A stretch of 64,000 nucleotides of DNA from Fibrobacter sp. UWB2 (lineage in GTDB: Bacteria > Fibrobacterota > Fibrobacteria > Fibrobacterales > Fibrobacteraceae), in NCBI RefSeq assembly GCF_002210425.1, contig NZ_MWQK01000002.1, forward strand, positions 124,001-188,000, given 5' to 3'. The number at the start of each line of letters is the position of its first letter. Within the stretch, counting starts at the first letter, position 1. The notes under the pieces are model-generated. The model made no database searches and had not been told where the DNA came from. It saw only the letters and a program-made list of their open reading frames with translations. Shown here piece after piece: positions 1-8,200 of the stretch. A program made the translations under genes and the position numbers.

Positions 1-294
1 TTGGCGGACGGTTCCGAAGTGCTCGTGGTCAAGGTCGGTGCGACAAACGTTGGCCGCATTGGCGTCGTGTATAACGATTCCATCTTGACGAATGCCGGCA
101 AGCTCCCGCGCGACAAAAAGCGCTTGGACTGGATTCCGAATCAGCAGTTCTCTTTTGACCGTGGCGATGAACTTGGCCGCTTTGAAATGGGCAGCACCGT
201 GATTCTCGTGGTCGACAAGAAAATTCGCGAACGCCATCCGGACTTGTTCAAGTCCCGTCTTGGACAGGCGGTGAAGGTGGGCGAGGCTCTCTAG
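1..294 (+). CDS. psd: Phosphatidylserine decarboxylase, C-terminal part (cut by window edge)
   Basis: C-terminal about 97 residues of phosphatidylserine decarboxylase, which makes phosphatidylethanolamine at the inner membrane. The signature is VVKVGATNVGRI followed near residue 63 by FEMGSTVILVV. The GST there is the self-cleavage site, where the serine becomes the pyruvoyl cofactor of the alpha chain. The 5' end lies outside the window, so the first codon shown is not a start. The TAG stop is followed with no gap by the TTG start of the next gene, which suggests one operon. Family assignment is firm from the motif. Confidence 0.9.
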   Translation: MADGSEVLVVKVGATNVGRIGVVYNDSILTNAGKLPRDKKRLDWIPNQQFSFDRGDELGRFEMGSTVILVVDKKIRERHPDLFKSRLGQAVKVGEAL

Positions 295-1125
295 TTGGTC
301 TCGGTAAAGCGTTTCATTCACGACGAACCGGCGCTATTCAAGGCTTCGAAAGCCTTTGTAGCGCTTCTTTTCAAGTGCGCTGACCCCATAGTTTATGTTG
401 CTCAAAAAATGCCCACGGCGAATGAACAAATTGCGTGGACATTGCTTGGGACGGTCTTGTTTCAGGATCGTTCTTACCCCGATATCTTGCGCCTCCTCGT
501 GAAGTTGCACGAGCGTTTCCCGGGTGATAAGCTTTGGTCGCTCCCTGTGCCGAAAGGCGGTGAAATCGAAGAGGTCGTTGAGCAAACGTTTAATAGCCGC
601 AACTGGACTGTTTTTGAACACGTCTCCGGGATTTTCTGGAGCGTGGGGCTATTTGTCCGCCGTCATCCGGACCTTGCATCTTGGGTGCAAGGCTCTACTC
701 CCGAAGAGATGTGGCGCGACTTGGGCGAAATCTATTTCATGGGCCGTGCAAATCCGCGCCCTAAGGCTTGTGCCGCCATTTACCGATTGCTTGCTCCAAA
801 GCCGCTAGGCCTTGGGCTTACCTGCCGAGACGGTTCCAAAATGCCGTCCTTGCCGCTGACGATGGGGGCTCGCCGTTTCCTTGCGATGCTCGGGCCTGCA
901 AAGGAGTCTAGCTTTGCAGAACTGGAACCTGCCCAAAAGCAAAAACTTGCGAATGAGTATTTTATGGCGCTTGCCCCGGAGAACCCGTATTTTGCGGCGC
1001 ATTCGCTCCAGTTCTTTCTGGAGAATGGGTCCGAAGGCTTCATTTGCCGTGAACTCACGTCGCATTGTTCCAAGTGTCCACTTTATGAGTACTGTAATTA
1101 CGCCGAAGTCCGCAAAAAAGACTGA
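295..1125 (+). CDS. Endonuclease III-like protein with C-terminal [4Fe-4S] loop
   Basis: 276-residue protein ending in CRELTSHCSKCPLYEYC, that is C-x6-C-x2-C-x5-C. This is the exact spacing of the iron-sulfur cluster loop of endonuclease III and MutY. The preceding helical region (EQIAWTLLGTVLFQDRSYPD onward) has the feel of the HhH-GPD fold. I cannot find the usual hairpin GVGxKTA or an evident catalytic Lys/Asp pair; FMGRANPRPKACA may stand in that place. It could be a diverged glycosylase or a non-catalytic DNA-binding relative. The start is taken at TTG directly after the psd stop, with a GAGG upstream; ATG at 409 is the alternative. Confidence 0.6.
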   Translation: MVSVKRFIHDEPALFKASKAFVALLFKCADPIVYVAQKMPTANEQIAWTLLGTVLFQDRSYPDILRLLVKLHERFPGDKLWSLPVPKGGEIEEVVEQTFNSRNWTVFEHVSGIFWSVGLFVRRHPDLASWVQGSTPEEMWRDLGEIYFMGRANPRPKACAAIYRLLAPKPLGLGLTCRDGSKMPSLPLTMGARRFLAMLGPAKESSFAELEPAQKQKLANEYFMALAPENPYFAAHSLQFFLENGSEGFICRELTSHCSKCPLYEYCNYAEVRKKD

Positions 1126-1140
1126 TGTATGCTAAATTTT

Positions 1141-2001
1141 ATGAGTATGAATCGTTTCTTTTCGGTGTTGCCTAAGTTTGTTTGTGCTGGAGCCTGTCTC
1201 GTTGCACTCATGCTTTGCGCTTGCGAACAGAAGGTCGAAGAGATTGTCGATTACACGCTTGTATGCTACAATGATGTGTGGCCCATGGACGAAATTCGTA
1301 TCGACGAAAATCCGAACGACGATATCAAAGCTTTGGTAAAGCGAATCGATTTACGTTATCCGATAATGCTTGGCGATACGCTCGACGTGACGATTCTCGA
1401 ATTCAAGAGCGACGTCTATGCGCTTGACTATTACATGAACAGCGGAAAGTTCCAGGGAATCGTTCCGATTTTGCGAGGTGCGTTCCTAGAACAGAGCATC
1501 CGCTCGGCGGCTCGAATCTTCATCTTCAAGCACGATAGCTTCCGTCGCTATGAACGTAGCGACCTTGAAAATTACGTCCGCCAGTTCCCGAACGCAAGGC
1601 ACGGCGGGTTCCCGCAGGAATTCCTGAGCCTCCCGTTTGAACACCGCGAACCGGGGCGGACCTCAATCCAGACGAAGTATTTCATTGGCGTCAAGGCCTA
1701 TTTCCCGGTGTTAGCCCAGAGCTACAGGGACTCCGACTTGCAGTGGAACGTTGCCCGCAGTTGGGACCTTGTCGAAGAGAACGACTTTATCGCCTGGGGC
1801 CGCCAGCTGAACATTGTGCAACCCAAGGGCATTTACCGCGAAACCTCGACGCTTTACTTTAATGCGGGCGAGGGCGTGAACGGCATGGCAACGAGACTCC
1901 CGGGTGGGCGCGTCGTGGCCGTGTGGGGCTACCTCGACTGGTCGGATCTGGAACGCAAGTTCTTTACCGCCAGCGACCGCATCTACAGCGCTAGGTATTA
2001 A
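1141..2001 (+). CDS. Predicted lipoprotein of unknown function
   Basis: The N terminus has a hydrophobic signal segment ending in LMLCAC, a plausible lipobox with Cys as the acylated residue. The rest is soluble and rich in aromatic and charged residues, with no motif I recognise. The open frame begins at ATG 1129, but ATG 1141 or 1147 (MNRFFSV) gives a normal short n-region, so I place the start at 1141. It sits 15 bp after the endonuclease-III-like gene, probably in the same transcript. Confidence 0.6.
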   Translation: MSMNRFFSVLPKFVCAGACLVALMLCACEQKVEEIVDYTLVCYNDVWPMDEIRIDENPNDDIKALVKRIDLRYPIMLGDTLDVTILEFKSDVYALDYYMNSGKFQGIVPILRGAFLEQSIRSAARIFIFKHDSFRRYERSDLENYVRQFPNARHGGFPQEFLSLPFEHREPGRTSIQTKYFIGVKAYFPVLAQSYRDSDLQWNVARSWDLVEENDFIAWGRQLNIVQPKGIYRETSTLYFNAGEGVNGMATRLPGGRVVAVWGYLDWSDLERKFFTASDRIYSARY

Positions 2002-2023
2002 TTTTTATTACTATATTCAAAAT

Positions 2024-2359
2024 ATGGCTATTGAAAAACTTGCAGAAACTCTTTTGGAAAAGCTCCGCTACATCACGAAGGCGGAAACTGTCATTGGTGA
2101 ACCTATCCAGGCGGGCGAAACGACCGTCGTGCCTGTGAGCCGCGTGTCCGTTGGCTTTGGCTTTGGTGGCCACCAGAACAAGGGCGATACGTCTGCATCT
2201 GGCGGTGGCGCTTCGGTCGACCCGGTCGCGTTCCTCGTCATCAAGGGCGATGACGTGCGCATCATGCCGATTACCAAGGATAGCTCGCTCGTGTCGAAAA
2301 TCATGGACATCGTCCCTGATATTACGAATAAATTTGCTAAGAAGCCCGCTGACAATTAA
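2024..2359 (+). CDS. GerW/YtfJ-family protein
   Basis: 111-residue protein with the family pattern: an N-terminal amphipathic helix (IEKLAETLLEKLRYITKAETVIGEPI), then TTVVPVSRVSVGFGFGG, a glycine/serine-rich turn, and VDPVAFLVIKGDDVRIMPI. This matches Bacillus YtfJ (GerW), a spore protein, but the family also occurs in non-sporulating bacteria where its role is unknown. The start is ATG 2024, which removes an out-of-context N-terminal stretch overlapping the previous gene. A strong terminator follows at 2395. Confidence 0.8.
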   Translation: MAIEKLAETLLEKLRYITKAETVIGEPIQAGETTVVPVSRVSVGFGFGGHQNKGDTSASGGGASVDPVAFLVIKGDDVRIMPITKDSSLVSKIMDIVPDITNKFAKKPADN

Positions 2360-2394
2360 GAAGTTGTCGCTCGGCATTCTTCTGTGTTTGTAAT

Positions 2395-2420
2395 GTCCGC
2401 CTTTGTGCGGACTTTTTTTT
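2395..2420 (+). terminator. Rho-independent terminator
   Basis: GTCCGC, a 6-nt loop, GCGGAC, then eight T. It lies 35 bp after the GerW-like gene and closes the psd-to-gerW transcript. Confidence 0.85.
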
Positions 2421-2425
2421 GATTT

Positions 2426-2585
2426 GTCATTCCACTTCGTGGCTTGACTTGTTCGCCTCGGATATAGAAACGTGCAAGCATGTTTCTGCATCGCTCGGCT
2501 CCTTGTCATTCCCCTAACGGGGCTTGACAGCTGCGGCTCGGCAATAAGAATGAGTATACTCATTCTTGCTGCACTCGCCTTGCGT
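2426..2585 (+). repeat. Two tandem units of a palindromic repeat with variable 22-nt cores
   Basis: Two units of 79 bp (2426-2504) and 81 bp (2505-2585), each starting GTCATTCC. Each unit has a first small hairpin ending in CTTGAC, then CTCGG plus four bases. Next comes a 22-nt palindrome (2466-2487 and 2546-2567), then GC(A/T)(T/G)C(A/G)CTCG. The palindromes share no sequence: one arm is AGAAAC, the other AAGAATGAGTA. A third copy lies at 12731-12818 on the other strand. Confidence 0.75.
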
Positions 2586-2613
2586 GTCATTCCCGCCTTG
2601 AGCGGGAATCTCC
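2586..2613 (+). repeat. REP-like palindrome, family GTCAT(T/G)CCCGCC
   Basis: GTCATTCCCGC, short loop, GCGGGAATCTCC. Near-identical copies occur at 11387, 29019, 37634 and, reversed, 55588; an interrupted copy lies at 60374. Here it directly follows the two longer repeat units. Confidence 0.8.
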
Positions 2614-2754
2614 TTTTCTAGTCAAAAACAGAATTTTATTGGTCTTTTTCTCTATTTTTGTTCTTTTGAGAACTTGAAAAATTTTTGAGAACATTTTGGA
2701 GGCAGTATGTAGTGTGATATTTTGCAAAATTATGTTAAAAAATGGTGTTTTCTA

Positions 2755-2783
2755 TTGACATTCGCAATTTAAAAGAGTATCTT
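2755..2783 (+). promoter_or_regulatory. Sigma70-type promoter of a candidate small RNA
   Basis: TTGACA at 2755-2760, a 17-base spacer, TATCTT at 2778-2783. No start codon with a ribosome site follows, so the expected transcript (from about 2790) appears non-coding. Confidence 0.65.
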
Positions 2784-2789
2784 TATCCA

Positions 2790-3028
2790 TGTAAAAACGA
2801 GAAAGTGAAAGCCTTTGGGTGTATATGGGTTAGTAATTTTGAGAACAAAAAGAAGGTCGTAAACTTCTCTCGGTAGTTTTACAAGGTCGTGTTTTGGTTG
2901 TTGGACCTTGTGAAATACCCGGCACGGGGACATACGTGCCACGAAATCCTCCTCCAAGGCGCCGTAATGGCGTACTCCTAACACAAAAAATAGGACCTCC
3001 TCATACTCCATGAGGAGGTTCTTCTTTT
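2790..3028 (+). ncRNA. Candidate structured small RNA, about 240 nt, family unknown
   Basis: Bounded by a good promoter and a terminator. It contains local hairpins: ACAAGGTC/GACCTTGT around 2879-2910 and GGCACG/CGTGCC around 2921-2942. It also contains two CCTCCT-type stretches (near 2948 and in the terminator) that could pair with ribosome-binding sites. I see no signature of tmRNA, RNase P RNA or SRP RNA. A 6S RNA cannot be excluded. The 80-codon minus-strand frame across it has no support. Confidence 0.45.
2995..3028 (+). terminator. Terminator of the candidate small RNA
   Basis: ACCTCCTCAT, five-base loop, ATGAGGAGGT, then TCTTCTTTT. It has a perfect 10-bp stem. Confidence 0.7.
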
Positions 3029-3038
3029 GTCATGACCA

Positions 3039-3070
3039 GTCATCCTCGAAGCGAAGCGTAGGGGATCCAT
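3039..3070 (+). repeat. Dispersed repeat, family GTCATCC...GGATCCA
   Basis: GTCATCCTCGAAGCGAAGC followed by GGGGATCCAT. It resembles the copies at 41742 (plus) and 49588 (minus). All are intergenic. Confidence 0.55.
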
Positions 3071-3109
3071 TATTTCTTGTAACTACGTTTGCTGTCGGGC
3101 TTTTTCTTT

Positions 3110-3141
3110 AAACGAAAAAGCCCCGGCGCTAGGCCGAGGCT
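3110..3141 (-). terminator. Terminator of serC
   Basis: On the minus strand, AGCCTCGGC and GCCGGGGCT form a stem with one mismatch, followed by TTTTTCG. A second hairpin (GCTTTTTC/GAAAAAGC) overlaps it at 3100-3121. Confidence 0.65.
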
Positions 3142-3185
3142 TTCTCAAATGCGTTACACCGCGCAGCGCGCGGCATTCTCGTCGA

Positions 3186-4292
3186 TTAACCGAGAACCTT
3201 CTTTTCGAAGTCGCCGAGGCAGTCGACGAGGGCCTGAACGCCTTCGACCGGCATGGCGTTGTAGATAGAAGCGCGGAAGCCGCCGACAGAACGGTGACCC
3301 TTGAGCTGCTGGAGGCCACGAGCCTTAGCGAATTCGAGGAATTCCTTGGCGAGATCGTCAGCCTTGTCAGCTGCAACGACGTCCTTGTTGAACACGAACG
3401 GAACGTTCATGATGGAACGGTCTTCCTTAGCAGCCGTACCGACGAACACCTTGGAGTTGTCGAGAGCGCTGTAAAGGAGAGCAGCCTTGGAGCGGTTCAC
3501 CTTTTCGATAGCGTCCACGCCACCGAATTCCTTGAGCCACTTGAGGGTGCGGTTCATCACGTACACGGCAAAGACCGGAGGAGTGTTGAACATGTTGGCA
3601 GCGTCGATGTGGGTCTGGAAGTTGAGCATGGTCGGGATGGTGCGGTTCACCTTGCCGAGGAGGCCCTTCTTGATGATCGTGACAGTCACGCCAGCGCAGC
3701 TGATGTTCTTCTGAGCGCCGCCATAGACGACACCGAAGTCAGACACGTTAATCTTACGGGCGAGGAAGTCGGAGCTCACGTCAGCCATGAGGAAGCCAGA
3801 CTTCGGCTTCGGGAAGTTGTGCCATTCCGTACCGTAAATCGTGTTGTTTGCGGTCACGTGGAGGTAAGTAGCGTTGTCGCTGAGCTTCAAGTTCTTGTCG
3901 ATGCGGCTGTAAGTTTCAGACTTGGTGTCGCAAGCGGCGAGAGCGTTACCGAACTGCTTAGCTTCCTTGTAAGCCTTGTTTGCCCAGACGCCGGTCAAAG
4001 CGTAGTCGGCCGTAGCGTTCTGATCGAGGAAGTTCATCGGGAGCATGCAGAACAAAAGTGAGCAACCACCACCGAGGAACACGATGTCGTAATCTTCCGG
4101 GATGCCCATCAATTCACGGAGGTACTGTTCCGTCTGGGCGAACATGTTTTCAATCGGCTTTGAACGGTGACTCATGGAGAGGATACTGATGCCGCTGTTT
4201 TCGAAGTCGATGCATGCAGCAGATGCTTCCTTGAGTGCCTGTTCCGGCAAGACCGACGGTCCTGCGCTAAAGTTATAGACTTTATTTGCCAT
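3186..4292 (-). CDS. serC: Phosphoserine aminotransferase
   Basis: 368-residue PLP enzyme that converts 3-phosphohydroxypyruvate to phosphoserine in serine synthesis and also serves pyridoxal phosphate synthesis. Visible family features are the N-terminal VYNFSAGPSVLPEQAL, ISILSMSHRSK, the HVTANNTIYGTEW segment and VYGGAQKNI, which holds the PLP-binding lysine. Length is normal for SerC (about 360). ATG 4292 is preceded by AAGGAA at good spacing. It is a single gene with its own promoter and terminator. Confidence 0.95.
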   Translation of the reverse strand: MANKVYNFSAGPSVLPEQALKEASAACIDFENSGISILSMSHRSKPIENMFAQTEQYLRELMGIPEDYDIVFLGGGCSLLFCMLPMNFLDQNATADYALTGVWANKAYKEAKQFGNALAACDTKSETYSRIDKNLKLSDNATYLHVTANNTIYGTEWHNFPKPKSGFLMADVSSDFLARKINVSDFGVVYGGAQKNISCAGVTVTIIKKGLLGKVNRTIPTMLNFQTHIDAANMFNTPPVFAVYVMNRTLKWLKEFGGVDAIEKVNRSKAALLYSALDNSKVFVGTAAKEDRSIMNVPFVFNKDVVAADKADDLAKEFLEFAKARGLQQLKGHRSVGGFRASIYNAMPVEGVQALVDCLGDFEKKVLG

Positions 4293-4347
4293 TGTTGTGT
4301 TCCTTATTAGGGGTTGGTGCCCGTTAGGGCTAAAAAATTACGGTGTA

Positions 4348-4376
4348 AAATTAGTAAATAGGCGTTGACGTGGCAA
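4348..4376 (-). promoter_or_regulatory. Probable serC promoter
   Basis: On the minus strand: TTGCCA (4376-4371), 17 bases, TAATTT (4353-4348), about 56 bp before the serC start. It has the same form as the metF, mraZ and tRNA-fMet promoters. Confidence 0.5.
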
Positions 4377-4384
4377 TAAAAAAA

Positions 4385-4408
4385 GCCCGCTCGCGGCGGG
4401 CATTTTTT
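4385..4408 (-). terminator. Bidirectional-looking terminator after the HD-like gene
   Basis: GCCCGC/GCGGGC stem, flanked by seven or eight T on the minus-strand exit side and by T on the plus side. It ends against the stop codon of the gene at 4408-4932. Confidence 0.8.
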
Positions 4409-4932
4409 TAAACTCCAAGTGCCTGGATGGCTGCCTTGTACTTCTTGAGACGGAACTTCGTCTTGAGTTCGCGGCGTTCCTGACGGTGGATGTACTTGTC
4501 GTCCATGAGCACGTTCAAGATGGCGCTCTTGGCCTTGGCGGCTGTCGGGTTGTCCTTGAGCGTTTCGACAAAGCGTACAAAGTCCTTTTCACGGGCGTCG
4601 TAGGTGGCGTCTTCGGCCGGCACGCCCTTTTCCATGAGGTGGCAGCTGTATTCGTCAATCCATGCCTGGTTCTTGTGGTAGGTCATCTTCTGGATGAGGT
4701 CCACCATATCGGCCGGAACACCCATCTTGATCATGTCGTCCGGAGTCTTTTTAGTGGCAGAAGTAATGGAATCCTGCAAAATAGCGAGAACCTGGACATC
4801 TTCGGATTCGCCTTTGTTCTTGAGATAGTCGGCGACATTCTGGAGGAAATCGATGTATGGGCCACCGGCCTTGTCTTGCTGGCCTTGGTGAACGGATTCT
4901 GCAATTTTGTAGGCGTCTTGATAAGAAAGCAT
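4408..4932 (-). CDS. Degenerate RelA/SpoT-type HD-domain protein
   Basis: 174 residues from ATG 4932; the frame opens further upstream but that part is not conserved-looking. The AHxGQxDKAGxPY region of SpoT-like hydrolases is clear as SVHQGQQDKAGGPYIDF. It is followed by LAILQDSITSATKKTPDDMIKMGVP and the LIQKMTYHK segment. The metal-binding His of that first motif is Phe, and the HD pair is QD, so ppGpp hydrolysis is unlikely. The C terminus is basic. It may bind a nucleotide or act as a scaffold; its function is unknown. Confidence 0.6.
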   Translation of the reverse strand: MLSYQDAYKIAESVHQGQQDKAGGPYIDFLQNVADYLKNKGESEDVQVLAILQDSITSATKKTPDDMIKMGVPADMVDLIQKMTYHKNQAWIDEYSCHLMEKGVPAEDATYDAREKDFVRFVETLKDNPTAAKAKSAILNVLMDDKYIHRQERRELKTKFRLKKYKAAIQALGV

Positions 4933-4997
4933 TATTAACCTTTTTTTAAAAACTTCGAGCATCGTTGATGCCCATGCCTTGAATATACATAAAGCTT

Positions 4998-5057
4998 GGT
5001 CAAAAAAGCGTCCCTTTTTTGCAAATGGGTCGAAAAAGCACCTCTTTTGCGCAAAAA
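4998..5057 (+). repeat. Two imperfect 30-bp tandem repeats
   Basis: Units begin GGTCAAAAAAGCG and GGTCGAAAAAGCA and run into T-rich then GCAAA sequence. They lie between two divergent genes, 150-200 bp upstream of the collagen-like lipoprotein. A hairpin ATAGCCC/GGGCTAT follows near 5107-5124. Confidence 0.5.
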
Positions 5058-5205
5058 GACCTTAAAATAGTCGGTTTTTCGCTTTTTTACGCCGTTTTTG
5101 GATGTCTATAGCCCAAATGGGCTATGCCATAAACTCTTTACGAATTACTTAAAATAAGCTAAATTTGCCCAAGTTTTACCAAAATGTAAATAATTGGGAA
5201 CAAAA

Positions 5206-8200
5206 ATGAACAAGAAAACCATCAAGTTCGGGCTTGCAGTTTCTGCAATGGCTCTCTATTTCGCCGGTTGCGGCGACGACCTGCTGTATTCTCAGGATGT
5301 CAATCAGTTTACTACGGTTTCTTCCTTGAATGACGATGACTGTAGTGAAAAGACCGAAGGCTCCATGGCCTTTGTGAAGTCCAAGGCTACGATGTACGTT
5401 TGCTCTGAAGGCGAATGGGTCGCCATGAACGACCACGAAGCTATCCAGTACCGTTGCGAATCCAAGGAACTGAAGGACAAGTCCGGCATCGCCATTATTT
5501 GCGATGGCAACGATACAATCGGTGTTGTCTACAATGGTAAAGATGGTACAAACGGTACGAACGGTAAGGATGGTGCCGACGGCAAAAACGGTACGAACGG
5601 CACCAATGGCACGAATGGTAAAGATGGTGCCGATGGAACGAATGGAACCAGCGGAACGAACGGATCTAGCGGAACGAATGGTAAGTCTGCTTACGAAATC
5701 GCAAAGGATAACGGTTTCACGGGCACCGAAAAGGAATGGCTTGAATCCCTGAAGGGAGCTGACGGCAAGAACGGCACCAACGGCACCAACGGTAAAGATG
5801 CCGATATGGACGCCATCAACAAGGATATTGATAGCAAGTTCAGCAGCGCCTCTGCCAAGAACCAGAGCGAAATTGACGAAGCTCTCAAGAATTTGAGCTC
5901 TGCCTCTGCCAAGAACCAGAAGGATGTCGATGACGCCCTCAAGAACTTGAGTTCTGCAACGGACAAGTTCGGCGAAGATATCGACAGCAAGTTCAACGAT
6001 GCTTACAGCAGCTGGAATGCAGAACTAGAAGACAAGTCTTGCGCCATCATCGATACGGTTCGTGACAACGAAAAGGCTATCATCACCGTGACCATCAAGT
6101 GCGGCGACGCCGAGACCAAGATGGAAATCCCGTTCACAGTCGTGAACGAGAACCTCGCCAAGGTGTACAAGAAGCATGTTGTCGTGCGTTTCCCGGTGCA
6201 GGCCAACAAGGAAACAAAAACCAATGACATCTACGAAGAAATCTGGAAGAACCTCAAGGGTGGCGACAATGCAGAACTTACCGTGACGGACCTTGACGAA
6301 AAGTTCGCCCCGAGCGGCAAGGTGTTTATGCAGGACTTGTTCGCCTCTGCCAATAAATCCTTTGTGACAATCGAAGAAACTAACGAAAAGGCGGTGGAAT
6401 ACAAGGTTGCACGCCTCGAAGGGGATCTTGACATCACGAACCTTACGACCCCGGTTGTGAAGCTCCGTGTCAAGCTGAACTTGAGTAACAACGCTTTCGG
6501 CGCCTTTGGCGGATTTGGCTCGAACGCAACGGATGTCATTTACAACGCCTATGCAGACTTGTCCGATGCGTCCGACACGGTTGTCATCGACTTCTTGACC
6601 GACTACAAGGCCGCCCGCGTAAAGAAGTTGGTTGACGATGGTAACGGTTTTGGTGTTGCAAACGAGCAGGCAAACAAGGACCTTGCCCACGCCCTTTATT
6701 TGGAAAACAGCGAAGAATATCCGTCTTTCGAACATTATGCCCCCGATCAGATTGGCCTGGCCGAAAACTTCAACAGCATCGTGTGGGTGATGGCCCTCAT
6801 TGACCAAAAGGACAAGACTCCGGGTTTTAACTCGGTCTATAACGCTTTCCGCAATGTCTTTGCCGAAAACGGCAACTTTAACACCGCCGTCAATACGACT
6901 TACGCAGGCAAGGAACACAGCATGTTCTTTGTTGATTACCTCGCTTTGCTTATCGACGCGAACTTCTTCAAGTGGAACCAAATGCAGCATGGCGACTATA
7001 CTGCTGAAACGAATGTCTGGAGTGGTACGGATGCCGTCTATTACAAGATTTTGCAGAATGGATTTGTGGAAGCCTATAAGCTTAAAGTCGAAGACGCAAA
7101 GGTTTTCAATGATCCGTCTGGCTATAGCAGCAAGGTGTATAAGTCTGATGTCGAAGGGGGATATTTCCGTTACTTTGAATATATCGAAAACGAACAAGTT
7201 TGGTATCCTATAACACTTTGGGCTGTAGGTGTTGCAACGGTGGAACAAGTTTGCGATGCTGACGCAGTTTATTCGACCTTCTTCTATAGCTTTGAAGGTC
7301 TTGATGAAAATGCCGTTTGTGTATGCGACAATGGAAAATGCTACTGGCAAGATACTGAAAATGTATGCTTGGGCCGTAATAAAGGAGATAAGGGATCGGC
7401 GTTCTTAGACGGGGAAATTCAAGAGTATGAGTGCGAATGTGATCTATCAGCTTCTTCTACTTGCGATGCTCTTGTGCCTGGTATTCCGAACTCTTCGAGC
7501 TCTGTTGCATCCTCTTCTAGCGCTGCAAGTGGCAAGACTCCAGAAGAACTTGCAAATGATCCGTCTTCTAAGCTTTACCTCGGTGAATGCAGCGCTACAG
7601 TAAACGAAGGCAAAGAAAAGCTGTTCGACACCAAGAATGCGGAACTTGCCACGGCAACGAGCAAAACAACCTTTGTATGCGATGGCTCCAAATGGAGACA
7701 GAAAGATTATCATGACGAGGAATATGGAATATGTTCAAAAACTACGATGGAAAAGGGCGAAGTCAAGGCAGGAAATGGTTCCGCTTGGTACAAATGCGAT
7801 TACCTTGATAAACAGGAAAAATACGAATGGATCGCTACTGATTGGCGTGACTGGGATTTAGATAAAGCTTGCCATTATGGCTATGTCAATGAAAAAGTGG
7901 TTACTGAATCCGGTTATGAATATGTTTGTGAAACAGTAGAGGATTTAGACAACAACGGTAACCATACCCATGAATGGCGTGAAACGACTGCTGATGAATA
8001 TTGCGTGGGTGACCGCGTCAAGGCTACAGTGCAGAAGCTTGAAGACGAAGACCTCGGCGAATCGACCTTCAACGAAAAGTGTAGCTACCACGGTTCTACC
8101 TATGCGAGAAACAATACTGCTAGCGGGGCCAAGAAATGGGTGTACTACGGTAATTTTATCAACGAAAGCACAAGATACAGCGTTTTCTTGTTCTTGAATG

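Noticed and set aside
2659-2674. GTTCTTTTGAGAAC palindrome as a LexA box
   Set aside because: It does not fit the TGCNC...GTGCA form that I recall for Fibrobacter LexA, and no SOS gene follows.
2769-3011. 80-codon minus-strand ORF
   Set aside because: No ribosome site or family feature, and it lies across the candidate RNA and its terminator.
5530-5820. Short-period repeats suggesting a CRISPR array
   Set aside because: They are in-frame Gly-X-Y codon repeats of a coding gene, without spacers of equal length.
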